From: Pisaster brevispinus
Lineage: Eukaryota; Echinodermata; Asteroidea; Forcipulatida; Asteriidae
Length of the DNA: 64,000 nucleotides
NCBI GenBank assembly: GCA_023634235.1
Contig: JAMKCF010000001.1
Location: forward strand, 3,033,606 to 3,097,605
Reading direction: 5' to 3'
Positions 10,204 through 21,877 of the stretch are shown piece after piece. How positions within the stretch are numbered: position 1 is the stretch's first letter; the number at the start of each line of letters is the position of its first letter. The notes under the pieces are model-generated. The model searched no databases, was not told the DNA's origin, and saw only the letters and a program-made list of their open reading frames with translations. Position numbers and translations under genes: made by a program.

Positions 10204-10502
10204 AAATTCAGGTGTTAAAACACCTGAATTTGTTTTACTAATAAACAAGAAATATTTTAATATATATATAATTGTAAAAATAGTAAGAATATAATCGTAT
10301 AGAATTAATGAAGCAACTCTGTGAATTTACGCCCTGGTGGTTGTTAAATTCTCCTGAAGACGAGCAGATTATACTGCTCGAAACGTCGATACCATAGCAA
10401 CGGCTCTTTTCAGTATAATCTGCTCGTCTTCAGGAGAATTTAACAACCACCAGGGCGTAAATTCACAGAGCTGCTTCATTAATTCTATACGATTATATTC
10501 TT
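10204..10502. repeat. Penelope-like terminal repeat copy 2 with 92-bp palindrome
   Basis: 10204-10367 is the direct repeat of 8622-8786. Its distal part, 10285-10376, is repeated in reverse at 10411-10502, around a 34-base loop. The junction carries CTGAAGA (10354-10360), a 6-bp stem GAGCAG/CTGCTC and then GAAAC (10380-10384), which resembles the hammerhead ribozyme core found in Penelope-like retroelement terminal repeats. Base 10361 is an unpaired C before stem II, so activity is doubtful. Confidence 0.55.
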
Positions 10503-10874
10503 TCTGATCAGCAGAGTGTGGGTTCGAGCCCCGGTCGTGACACTTGTGTCCTTAAGCAAGACACTTAACCATGATTGCTTCGTCCTTCGGATGGGACGTA
10601 AAGCCGTTGGTCCCGTGTGTTGTGTAACGCACGAAAAAGAACCCAGTGCACTTATCGAAAAGAGAAGGGGTCCGCCCCGGTGTTCCTGGTTTGATCGGCT
10701 GCATATTGCGCCACAGCACCTTGTAAACCATTACAAGGTGCTATGTAAAGGAGTAGGTCTCATACTTCAAACGTAGCTCCAAATACCTTGCAGGAAACAT
10801 GAATGTTAAGCGCTTAGAGGCTGGCCTGCAGTAGGCGCTATACAAATACAATATATTATTATTATTATTATTAT
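10503..10874 (+). mobile_element. tRNA-derived SINE, 5'-truncated, related family
   Basis: It starts within the tRNA-like head (CAGAGTGTGGGTTCGAGCCC contains the B box) and continues through GGTCGTGACAC. The 3' part ends GGCGCTATACAAATAC followed by ATT repeats to 10874. The head matches the SINE at 2794-3160 but the body differs. The A-box half is missing, so it inserted truncated or lost its start at the palindrome junction. Confidence 0.75.
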
Positions 10875-11913
10875 TAATACTGAACGAGATGGTTAAAAAA
10901 AATTTAACTTGATCATTTCAACATATCTATTAATTTTGGAGGGGAAAATCGGTTCACATTCAAACGGTATTAGTATCCCAACTCATCATTATTGTCATAA
11001 ATAATCAACGCATAAAAAATACAAATGTTATGTGTTCGAAATCATTATGTGCACTTTCGAGTGCACGAAATGGTTTCGTGCTCACAAAATTATTTCGAGC
11101 GCACGAAATAACTTCGAGGGGACAACATATTTATTTTCGTCCAGAGAGTTCACAGAAATAAAGAGTTTTTAAAACACAAATGATATCGAGCACACGAAAC
11201 GAAGACATATTTTTTCAGTGTTCATTTGTTTATTTAATATTCATTCTTAATTTATATGCATTTAAACATATGCAATGTTCTCAAAAAAACCACACAAAAC
11301 CAAGAAGATAACTCGGCAATGTACACACTAAAGAATGGGTACAGATGTGGGCTGAATGAACACTACAGCTTTTCGCTATTTTCACAGCAAGGAGACTGTA
11401 TTCAGCTGAACCCGTCAGAGGTGATTTGTATTGCCTTATTTAATAATACTGCCTGCAAGTTATTATTAATTTCACTAAAACTAAACGATTTGCCGGCATA
11501 AAGTAAAGTCACAAAATGTTGAAGTTATCATTCACCTGTAAGAGAAAATAGTTTGAGGGAGCAAATTTTGCTTCTGGTCTGATTAAAGGAACGATGTTTT
11601 TTATTGTGTCGACTCAGATGAACTGGGATGACGTTTCTGTCTCCAGTATAACCACAGTACAGCAACAGCAGCCAGTGATTGTACACCAGCCATTAGACTG
11701 AAAGCCACGGTGTAGTCTCCAATAATATCATAAATTATTCCTGGTGAGCACAAACAGAAAAGAAAACGTAAAATTATTAGAGGACTCTACAAAGTGATAG
11801 GTAGTAGAAGAATTCAACAATAAAAATCAATCAAAATGCAATCAAGTTTGCAGCAAAAACAAATGTTTAGTATGAGGTGACTGTTATTTTAAAAAAAGGT
11901 CACTCTTATTGCA
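10875..11913. repeat. Right arm of the large inverted repeat
   Basis: Reverse complement of 8787-9814. It carries the last exon of the truncated MCT copy in its natural context, so this arm is likely the original and the left arm the copy. Confidence 0.85.
11601..11740 (-). pseudogene. MCT copy, last exon
   Basis: 140 bases, same length as in the intact gene. It encodes GIIYDIIGDYTVAF and onward to SSSESTQ-stop. The exon itself is undamaged. Confidence 0.8.
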
Positions 11914-12329
11914 GCTGTCGTACACATGCTGATGCCCAATAATTAGTTGTTGTAACTTTGCCCGGAGGGTTTTTAGAATTTACGTATTGTGTTGAGCAAA
12001 ACAGATAAGTTTTTGCAACATGGACTGAATGTTCCGCTTGACCTTGGTTATTTAGCATGAGCTAATGAGAGTGTTGTTGCAACAGTTTGACATTCCACAG
12101 TTAGGTTTTTTAAATAAGAGGTACCTCATTCTGAATCGTAATTGCAACAAAGTGTACCGGTTAATGCTGAACTGAATTTGAAATTACTTTACATTCCCCT
12201 GGTAAGTCTGCTGCCACCTAGCGTCTCACAAAGCTCACTTTGGTACAAGAGTTGTTACTCTAGCCCGAAATTCTGACGGCATACTTTGGGGATCCTGAAT
12301 AAAGCCAGGTACACATTGACATTTAAACT

Positions 12330-12440
12330 GGTGCGTTTTGGGAGGGAGTTGTAGCTCTGTAGTAGGACGTTATAGCTCCGTAAAATTGGGGCGTTGTAAT
12401 GTCGTATAAAGGCACGTCATAACGCACCATTTATGCCTAA
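12330..12440. repeat. Short palindromic repeat array in the MCT pseudogene intron
   Basis: Contains GGAGTTGTAGCTC, GACGTTATAGCTCC and GGCGTTGTAATGTC-type units, flanked by GGTGCGTTTTG and CATAACGCACC. It is the contracted counterpart of the longer array at 36225-36505. Confidence 0.6.
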
Positions 12441-12566
12441 ACAAGTCGTACTGAAAATAGTGTGTTGTTGTTTTCTAGCGGCAATCAGCTAGTAATACAT
12501 TACTCTCCAGTTATGCATCACACTCGCCCCATGTCCATACAATGAAGCCATCGGGTTTGTAAGACC

Positions 12567-12716
12567 AGGGCTCAATTTCACAAAGCACTAAGATTTGTTA
12601 TTAGATGAGTCGTCAGTATCACCATAGAATTTTCTATTGCGACATCACAATTCGCTAAGCAATTGAGATTGATACACAGTTAAGATCAGCCTTAACTCTT
12701 TGTAAAATCGGCACCA
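12567..12716. mobile_element. Fold-back element, TTTCACAAAG family
   Basis: Inverted ends (GGGCTCAATTTCACAAAGC / CTTTGTAAAATCGGCACC). The orthologous position in the intact gene (36645-36793) also has it, so insertion preceded the MCT duplication. Confidence 0.65.
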
Positions 12717-12788
12717 GTGTCTTTATTTTTGAGGATAAAGACGGAACCAGTCTAGTGTTACCACTACTGACGAGACATAAGAGCTCAC

Positions 12789-13596
12789 CTGGAAAATACA
12801 AAAGAAGGAGCATTGTAGCACCAGACAAACATCCCGTCCAACCCATTACATGACTAATCAGTTCTCTACCGAATATCTCCTTAATGACAACATCAACGAG
12901 TACTGAAGTCATTGCAATAGCGTTTCCAAAGATGAAAAGTATTGGCAATGAGCGACCAATAAGACATCAACCATGGATCGGCAGCATAATAAATGACAGT
13001 TATAAGTAGAGCTATGGCAAGCCACGTGTATGTGCTGATAACCTGAAAAGTTTGAACCAGTGGACCAATCAGAACGCAAGCTACTGCCCTCCTGATTCCA
13101 TAAGCGACGACGAAATGCGCTGCATCTTCCAGTGTGAATCCTTTGTACACAGTAGCGTACTGCACATAGTAAATTAACCAAGCATAATATGTTTTTCTCC
13201 AAACGATGACTACAAATAAAACAAGCCAGAAGGATATGGATGAGAATAAACCAAGCTGGAATGTAGTTCTAACAAATGAGCAGACTGTTCTAAAACAAGA
13301 ACAGCCAAATCGGTTGCTTGGTACCATTTCATCGTTCCTGGTCTCTTGCTCGTCGTCCATGTGAGCAGCCTCATAACCCTCTCGACTCCGACTAGCATCA
13401 GGTGGTTTTATCAGAGCTCCACAGACAGCGAGATGTAGCAATAATCCTCCAAGAAGTAGCATTGTTCCCCTCCAGCCGTAGATGTCAAGTAAAAGTTGTC
13501 TCAAGGGCACAACAGCCACAAAAACTGAAGAGCTACACAGGTCCGCCACGCCGTAAGCCAGTGTTGTTATCACGAATGAGAAGCCAATAGTCGGTC
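12789..13596 (-). pseudogene. MCT copy, large exon with frameshift and deletion
   Basis: 808 bases versus 843 in the intact gene. It lacks 36 bases and has one extra base. It contains most membrane spans and the acidic central loop (DDEQETRNDE). Confidence 0.85.
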
Positions 13597-14534
13597 CTGA
13601 ATAGTAAAACAAACAGTGATTTACAATTATGGGCAATTAATAAGAACAAAAAAAAACAAAAAAACAAAGTCAATTCGGCAATTCACCTACACACAAACAT
13701 CAAATAGAAATATCATTTTAAAAGGATGGTCTACCTTTGGTAAGAAGCAATGCAGCTGTTAGAAACGTAAAACAATTGGAGAAACGATTGCCTTTCCAGG
13801 AACGTGTGCTCTGCGTGTCTGCTTAAAAAAAATCACACTCTTTCACCCTGCCTTACTTCTTGTGTAACAGTTTGATTTTAGCGTGTAATACATTTGCGAA
13901 AAAAACCAATTACTTTTAAATCACCCAAAGCATTAGATATAGACCATTTTGACTAAATAAAATCAATTGAAGCAAAATTGTATTTTGAGATGAGCCCACA
14001 TGTGTCTCTTTCTGCTCTTTGTTTACACAACTTAGCAAGGCTGAGTGTTTGCTGTACAAATTCTTTGGGAATTCCCGGAGAGCGGATCATTGTTAGATTG
14101 TGTTAGTGAAAAAAAAATCCCAATGCTAATAACACATTTGACACGCTATTTGGCTAGGTGCAGTTGTACAACTTGGATTTTTTTTTATTTTTTGAAGAAA
14201 AAAATGGCGGAGTACTGACTTTTTAATTAAAAACCTTTTACTCAATAAGTGAGCGATAGTGTCACGGATGGTTTTAAAGGCACACTTTCGTGAAAAGTAC
14301 GACCTCTTTCATTCTCAACTTAATTCTTCAATATGTTTCTTTAATAGTACCAGTACACCAGAAAGTAATTAACGCAATAGCTGCAGGTCTCCCGAAATAG
14401 GCTACCCCCACTGGGCGTGCTGGGCGGGCGTACAGTGGGGTGCTAAGGGCAAGTTGACAGGTTAAATACTTCCGCTTGTTTTTCTTATGAAAACCCCCAA
14501 AGCGTTTCATGCATCTAAACGTCTCTCAGATTGT
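13597..14534. other. Intron remnant of the MCT pseudogene
   Basis: Homologous to intron 2 of the intact gene (37717-38278), including AAATAGGCTA-CCCCACTGGGC. Homology stops at 14534, where the transposon block begins, and resumes at 34104. Confidence 0.7.
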
Positions 14535-14941
14535 CAGGGTTCTGCCTACGGTGGTCGGTGCCAGAAAACCCGCCCGGCACTCATGATTCGCCGACCACCA
14601 CTGACGGAATTTTCTCTTTTTCCGACCACCACAAATTTACAATTTTGTGAATTAAATTATTTACCAAATTAAATTCTTGCCAAAGTATTCATTAACTGAA
14701 TATGTAGGTTTTAAAAGAAAATCTACCGGTAAATTCAAGATATCCAGCTCGTTTTCTGTCAAACGTATAGCCCCACTGTCATAAGTTTGCCACCGAACAC
14801 CGTTATGTGCACACAACTTGGTGAGTTAGACAAAACTCATGCATCAAAAGGATGAAGTCTTGCTCCGTTATACTCAACATGTACATATTCCAGTATACAG
14901 TCCAGACACAGACACAGTATACATTGTACAGCTATTGGTTC

Positions 14942-15398
14942 TGTAGCGAGCAGGGGTGACTAGGTCACCGAGTTCACATGAGGACAGACAGGCAGCGCTG
15001 ACCGCAGACATCCGGATCACCTGGGAATCCAGGCGCCATTGCGTGCATCGTGGGATTGCGGGCTTGGGTTCCCACGTGATCCGAGAGGGGCAGTCAGTGC
15101 TGATCTGTGTCTCAAAGATTGAAGACGGAAAGTGTGAATGCTCCAACACCCCACTCCCTTGTAAGCTTCGCATAAGAGATATAGAGCTAGTATAATGTAA
15201 GTACATGTAATTTATGCCGATACAAGAAAAGAACCAAAGAATCAGAGAAGAATCAGAGAATCATAAGAACTGTTTCCGAGTCACAATTATTTATTCGTTG
15301 TGTGTCTGTTGTCCCGTTCCTGTTCATGTCCATTATATTTAATTCACGTACAAATCATCAAACCAACAACAAGTCCTTGACCGCGACGGCGCGTTACA
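14942..15398 (+). repeat. gypsy-1 5' LTR
   Basis: 457 bp. It begins TGTAGCGAGC and ends GCGCGTTACA. It differs from the 3' LTR at about four positions by eye. Confidence 0.92.
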
Positions 15399-15550
15399 TT
15401 GGGGGCAGCGCTGGGATTGATTTGGCTTGAATTAAATTCATAATAAGTATGTGTAAGAATACAGGGAGACGACCGATCAGTGGGTGGCTCATCTAGCGGT
15501 GCTACCGAGTGAGGGGCATCTCTTTCGGCAGTGGGCCGAAGAGTTTCAAA

Positions 15551-15800
15551 CGGCAGTGGTTTGACCGAGCCGTGCGACGAGTGAAGCTCTCTCTGCGGGG
15601 CAGAAAACGGCAGTGGTTTGACCGAGCCGTGCGACGAGGGAAGTTTATCTCAGGGGGAGAACGGCAGTGGTTTGACCGAGCCGTGCGAAGACGGAAGCTC
15701 TATCTCGGGGGAGAACGGCAGGGGTTTGACCGAGCCGTGTAACAGGTAAAGCTCTACATACGGAACAGAATTCGGCAGTGGTTTGACCGAGCCGTTTCCT
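15551..15800 (+). repeat. Minisatellite in the gypsy-1 leader
   Basis: Five units beginning CGGCAGTGGTTTGACCGAGC at 15551, 15608, 15662, 15716 and 15773 (spacings 57, 54, 54, 57). All spacings are multiples of three. One frame is open across most units and gives repeated RQWFDRAVRR. It is followed by GCTCCGGA-type repeats (15820-15920). This is leader between the primer site and gag, and might be an RNA-structure or packaging region. Confidence 0.85.
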
Positions 15801-16001
15801 TCACTCTGGGAAGGCTGCTCCGGAAGCCTCGGATCAAGGACAGCCGCGCCGGAAGGTCAGCTCCGGAAAACCAGCTCCGGAAGTGCCGGACCGTGGATAG
15901 CCGCTCCGGTGGAACTGCTCCCAGATCTACACAACTGCTTACGGCGCAGCATCAGATTTGATTGAAACAACAAGGCCTAATATTAAAAGCAAAACGGACA
16001 G

Positions 16002-17763
16002 CATGGAAGCAAGACAGAGCAGAGCTGTAGACTACTCAGCCATGAATGGACAAGATCTATACCATTTTTTTGGAAATGGAGTACCAACGTGTCACCCAAG
16101 ACATAGAAACATTGTCTGAGAGGCTTGGTCAATTTGCTGGCGTGGGGGCACTTCCGAACCCAACTACTTCTGAGAGGGATAAGCCAGTTGACCTGTTTGT
16201 CCCACAGGGACCAACTAAAATGGAAACGCCAGCACGGGTTGGGACTCGGGCAAACGTTATGGATTCCAGGCTGGGAGGGGAGTACGCATTGTGGGGAGAC
16301 TCGGGGATTGGCCGTTCACAGAAACGGTCTCTGTCAAATAATCTTCCTTCAATTGCCAACCAGCCCCGAAAGAAATACGGAGAACCAACTAGCCTCAACT
16401 CAACTTGCCAGGTACTCGACCTCGAGAATACACTACCAAGCATCGACAACGAACAGCTGCAGGGTTACTCAACAGCTTGTAAAGGGGACTCGGAAAATCA
16501 TTTTCCAATGCATAATATTTCAGTGGGGGAAAGAAGGTTCAGCCAACGGGACAACTCAGTTGGGTGGGTGCCTGCAACCTCGCTGTATGGCCTGCAGGGA
16601 ACAGCTTTCAACCCAGCTCCTTTATCTCCAGGGATGAGGAGCTCCGGTGGGCAAGCCGAGAGCAGACCAGCCCAATAAATTCTGCCTCAGATGGGTGTTA
16701 ATGATCTGCAAATAGTGGACAAGAACCCCAAAATACTGGATGAGGGTGCTCAATACACAGGAGTTCAAACGCCGAACCCTTCTACGGCACCAACTGCAGC
16801 AATGACCCAGGAAGTGAATACCCCGGATAAAGACACTAAGAAAAAGAGAGTCCCATGATTGAACTAAAGGTAGCCCACAAGGCTGATGTGAAGGTGGAAA
16901 AAAAGCTGGAGGATATCATCCAGCAAGGGAAACAACGGCCATTAATTAAGCCAGACCGCTATGATGGCGAGGGACCGTGGGAGTCATACATCAAACATTT
17001 TGAACTGTGTGCTGGCATTAATGGCTGGAATGACGGAACTAAATGTCAGTACTTAGCAGTATTGCTCACTGGGTCTGCTCACTTGGTCCTAGGAAGTCTC
17101 CAAAATGAAGCCAAGGACTACAAGAAGCTGGTACAGTCTTTACAGGCTCGCTTTGATCCTACCGGAAGGAAGGAGCTTCATCGCGCCCAGCTCAGAAATC
17201 GTCGCCAGAAACCATCGGAGAGTTTGATAGAACTTGCAGACGAGACCAGGCAACTCGTTGAAAAGGTGTACAACGACCTGCCAGCTGACTGTAGAGATCG
17301 GATGGGCCGTGATCACTTTCTTGATGCTTTAAGTGATGGGGAGATAAGAACCAGGGTGATCCAGATGCGAACAAAAACCCTGGATGAGGCGGTTGCGGCA
17401 GCTGTGGAGCTGGAGGCCTTATATAAGGCTGAGAAAGAACGACGCTCGACTGAGATCAAGAAATTGAGGACTGCTACTGTTGATGCCGCCTTTGCAGAGA
17501 GACCAAAAGAAGGGGATAGCTCCAGAGGGTCAGACATACAACATCAGCTCTCACAAATCTTGGAGAAAGTGCAAAGGCTGGAGAAGCAAGTGAACTATAA
17601 GAGGAAGTTTGACAAGAAAGGCCCACAGTGCTTCAATTGTAAGGAATGGGGACACATCAAGCCCAATTGCCCCGAGCTGAAAGAGGGATCCGGAAATAGT
17701 GGCAAATGGAGTGAGCAGTCAGCAGGAGTAAATAACCCCAAGCAAAGTCAGGGAAACTGTTAG
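16002..17763 (+). pseudogene. gypsy-1 gag
   Basis: Gag-like reading frames continue from about ATG 16002/16046 to the stop at 17761-17763. Segment 16046-16678 (coiled, polar) ends at a TAA, and the same frame then continues to about 16854. A frame change leads into 16855-17763. That part has the capsid-like stretch (WESYIKHFELCAGINGW) and a CCHC zinc knuckle CFNCKEWGHIKPNC (C-x2-C-x4-H-x4-C) close to its end. The knuckle binds retroelement RNA in this family. A T-run at 16067 may hide another frameshift near the start. At least one stop and one frameshift make it non-functional as read. The normal gag-to-pol passage appears to be a -1 shift near 17755, where the other frame is open into the protease. 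Confidence 0.8.
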
Positions 17764-17877
17764 GAGCTGTATCTGAGGGCCAAGAGACAGCTGTAACAGG
17801 GGGGCCCCAAATAGATGTAAAAACAGAGAATGTTGCTGCTGTAGTTGGTGAGGGGTTGCACGTAGACGCGCTCATCA

Positions 17878-20800
17878 ATGGATGTTGGTGTTCTGGTAGA
17901 TACTGGTGCAACTGTATCATTGCTGTCTGAGAAGATAACTAAACAGTGGTCCAAGGAGGACCAGGCGTCAGTGACAAGCACTGATATAAGGGTTATGCTG
18001 GCGGACAGTAAGGAGTTGGCCATTGGAGGGGAAGTGGGAGCTGAGTTGCAGCTGGCTGGAGTGAAAGTTCAACATCGATTCATAGTAGCCTCGGTAGGAA
18101 ACGATGTGTTGCTGGGACTGGACTTATTGGGGAACGAGCGATGCTTGATTGATGTCACGAATAAATGTCTTGAGTGGGGAGAAATAGTGCTGCCTCTTTG
18201 GGAGACGGCAGAGAGACAACAGAGTCGTCGTGTGACGGTTGTTGAAACTGTTGTCGTCCCTCCTAGGACGGAAATGCTCATTGAGGGGAGTCTTGACGGT
18301 AGCGGCATGATGGTCACCTGCGGGCTAGTAGAACCCACAGTCGCTATGACAGAAAAGAATTGCATCATGATAGCACCTTCGTTAGTAAGAACTGGATCCA
18401 ATGTAGTGCCCCTACGCCTAATGAACCCCAGAGATGATCCCGTCACCCTTCACCAAGGGACAGCAGCAGCAATGTTTTATGCAGTTGATTTAATAGGCCC
18501 CGAGCTTATTATTTCTGACCCCCTTGCTAACATGGAAAAGGAGAGAGTAAGGACGGCTTCTGGAGAAGCTAGGGTAGACTTGCCCAATCACTTGCAAGAC
18601 TTGCATGAAAGATCATCAAAACTCATAGGGGAACATGAGAGTGCGCAACTGAAGGGGCTTCTCTGCAGATACCAAGGGCAGTTTTCTAGTGGAGAAGGAG
18701 ACATTGGACGGACGGATTTAGTGAAACATAAAATCGAGACAGGAGATGTGGCGCCAATAAAGCAGAGGCCTAGGCGGCTCCCACTTCATCAGAGGGAAGT
18801 GGCGGAGGCTGAAGTCAAAGCAATGCTAAGGAGAGGGGTCATCAAACCTGCCACTGGGCCATGGGCGTCCCCAATCGTTCTGGTACGGAAGAAGGATGGG
18901 AAGGTCCGTTTCTGCATTGATTATAGAAGACTAAATGCAGTTACGCGGAAAGACGCGTACCCAATACCCCGTATTGATGACACCATAGATGCACTTTCTG
19001 GGTCAAAGTTTTTCTCCACGTTGGACCTTGCATCGGGCTATTGGCAAGTGCCCATGGAGGACAAGCATAATGAAAAAACAGCATTTGCCACTCCAAGCGG
19101 GCTTTATCAGTTTGAGGTCATGCCTTTTGGGCTCTGCAACGCTCCTTCCACATTCGAGCGTCTTATGGATCGAGTTTTGCAGGGCCTACAGTGGCAGATG
19201 TGTCTGGTGTACCTAGATGACATCATTGTGTATAGCTGTTCGTTTGATGAGCATCTTCAACGTCTGGACCTTATCTTCAGCCGAATAAAGGATGCTGGGC
19301 TGAAACTCCAGCCTAAGAAGTGCCACATTTTCCAAGAGGAGGTAGCCTATCTCGGCCATATAGTCTCTGCCAAAGGGGTGAAGACGGATCCAACAAAGAT
19401 TCAACAAGTGCGAGATTGGCCTGTCCCAACAACCGTCGAGGGAGTACGTAGTTTTCTGGGCCTTGCGTCGTACTACCGTCGGTTTGTGCAAGGATTCGCT
19501 GGGTTGGCGAGGCCCTTGCATAGGCTCACGGAGGCAGGGAGGTTCTTCCGCTGGACTGATGAATGCCAGCGGGCATTTAGCGAATTGAAGTCACGACTTG
19601 TTTCCTCTCCAGTACTTGCGTATCCATCTTCAACTTTAATGTTTACACTGGATACTGATGCCAGTGACCACGGGATAGGTGCTGTGCTGTCACAACAGCA
19701 GGATGGCTTCGAGAGAGTCATAGCTTACGCGAGCAGGGCTTTAACAAAAGCCGAGAGAAACTATTGTGTCACAAGGAAAGAGATGCTTGCTGTGGTACTT
19801 TAGGCCGTACCTTTACGGGCAGCATTTCCTGTTAAGAACAGACCATGGAGCACTAAAATGGTTGTTCCGGTTTCATAACATATTCAGCTGCTAGCTGAGT
19901 ATGACTTTGCAATCCAACATCGGCCTGGTCGCCAACATAACAACGCAGACGCATTGTCGAGAAGACCATGTGACCAGTGTGAGCACCCTTGGTGTGGCCA
20001 GCAGGAGCTGGTTGAGGATCAGTGTGAGGGTAATATGCCAACGATAACAAGTGTTAAAGAAGCCGAGCAAGTAAAGGAGCAGACAGAAACCAATAGCATT
20101 GACCTATCCTCATCCATTGGGAAATGCACTTCAAGTTGCCGGACAGCTACAGCAGGAATCCCAAACTGGTTGGAGAGTATTTCAAGCGCGGACTTACGGG
20201 ACAAGCAGTTGGGAGAGCCAGTGCTTTGCACAGTTATAGACTGGTTGGAAACAAGAGGGACGAGGCCGACATGGGGAGAAATTTCTTCAGAGGGCCCGTG
20301 GCTCAAGACCTTGTGGGGAGCCTGGAAGCAGCTGGTCATTAAAGATGGAGTACTGTACCGGAGATGGGAGAGCGACACAGGGGAAGAGGTCCATTATTTG
20401 CTTGTGGTTCCCCGTTCAATGCAGGAAGAAGTCCTTAGACAGCTGCATGACTCCCCTACAGGTGGTCATCTGGGTATGAAAAAGCTGTTGGACAGGGTCA
20501 AACACCGTTTCTATTGGCAGGGGATGCGGGATTCTGTGAGGAATTGGATCCGACGGTGCCTGGTATGCGCAAAACATAAGATGCCCATGAAGACGAAGAG
20601 AGCCCCCCTACAACAGCAGATTTCCACTAGAGCGAGTTGCGATTGATATCACCGGTCCATTTCCAGAGACTGGGGCTGGTAACCGTTATATAGTCGTTGT
20701 TTCTGACTACTTCACGAAATGGACAGAAGCCTACCCAGTAGCGACAATTACTGCAGATGTGGTGGCGGATGTACTGGTACACAAGTTCATTAGTCGGTTT

Positions 20801-21841
20801 GGGGTACCACAAATACTTCATAGCGACCAAGGTAGGCAATTCGAAAGTGCACTTTTCCAGAGGATGTGTAGCCTACTTGGGATCAACAAGACAAGAACCA
20901 CACCCTACCATCCACAGAGTGACGGGCAGGTGGAGAGGTTCAACCGGACGCTAAAGGTGATGTTGTCATCTTATGTAGCTGAGAACCAAAAAGATTGGGA
21001 TTTGCATGTGTCACATGTTATGATGGCATATCGTGCATCACCCCAAGAAAGTACTGGGATGACACCAAACATGCTTATGTTTGGGCGAGAGGTTCAACTT
21101 CCTATTGACCTGATATGTGGAGGTTCACTGCCGGGAGAGCCCTTGGAAGCATCAGAGTATGTCGACGAACTGGAGAGGAAAATTGGGGAAGCTCACGATA
21201 TTGCTAGGAATCACCTCTAAAAGGCTGCACATTATCAACGTAACCATTATGAGTTAAAGTTGACCAACGAGAGGTACGAAGCTGGTTCAGCAGTTATGCT
21301 GCGGGTCAATACTCGGAAGGTTGGCTTGTCACCGAAACTGCAGCCGAAATATGATGGGCCCTACCTCATTACCAAGAATCTCAGCGACGTGGTTGTGAGG
21401 ATCCAGAAAAGCCCCCGCCATAAGCCTAAAGTAGTCCACACTAACCTGCTTAAACCGTTCTGCGGAGAAGTTGATCGATCGTGGCTTCAGACCGGGGCTC
21501 AGAATTCTTCGATGGAAGGAATTACACCTGATCAAAACAGCTTGGGCACTGCAACTAACAGAGATGGTGGAGGAGCTTCTGGCGGGCTCCAAGATGGTGA
21601 GGGTACAATTCCCACTCCAAATGATGGCACTACCTCAGGTAGTGGGTCGACAGAGGAGGACCCTGGGGCGAGATATCAGGAGGTAGAGGACTCGAAGGTG
21701 GATGGCCCCAGGCAAGACTCAGACGAGGTTGAGACACCTCCAGACACAGAACAATTACTGGATACAACAGGAGTTGAACCAACTGACTCACGTAGATGTA
21801 AGCGAAAACCCCCTGACCGTTTTGGTGACTGGTGTTATTAA
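17878..21841 (+). pseudogene. gypsy-1 pol (protease, RT, RNase H, integrase)
   Basis: In order: retropepsin LVDTGATVSLLS (near 17893), then RT with FSTLDLASGYW, FEVMPFGLCNAPSTF and the catalytic YLDDIIVYS (near 19212). RNase H starts with TLDTDASDHGIGAV, and integrase has an H2C2 finger (HDS...GGHLG...CLVCAKHK). The D-D-E core has AIDITGPFP, ILHSDQGRQFES and HPQSDGQVERFNR, and a GPY-type tail includes KYDGPYLI. Disruptions: a frameshift near 17880, small deletions in RNase H near 19802 and 19882, a frameshift near 20620, and an in-frame TAA at 21218-21220. The catalytic residues I could check are present. It is non-functional without repair. Confidence 0.88.
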
Positions 21842-21877
21842 CAATAGGTGTTTTCTTATTTTCTTTTGCAACTGCAG

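Larger units (their letters stand above)
11601..13596 (-). pseudogene. 5'-truncated, frameshifted MCT-like (SLC16-type) transporter copy
   Basis: Two exons remain. Exon 3 (13596 to 12789) has an acceptor ATTCAG and a donor CAG|GTGAGC. The last exon (11740 to 11601) has acceptor TCACCAG and stop TAA. They match exons 3 and 4 of the intact gene at 35518-40964, including intron phase. Exon 3 carries the MCT hallmark YGWRGTMLLLGGLLLH and several membrane spans. Defects: an extra A in the run near 12935 shifts the frame relative to the intact copy, a 36-base in-frame deletion near 13570 removes 12 residues of a membrane span, and exons 1-2 are absent. In their place the intron holds about 20 kb of transposons and then the 3' end of the next gene copy. 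It is most simply a partial tandem duplicate and a pseudogene. Confidence 0.85.

Noticed and set aside
14956..15195. 79-aa frame in the gypsy-1 LTR, repeated at 22792-23031
   Set aside because: It lies wholly in the LTR and has no conserved protein features. Duplication is explained by the two LTRs.
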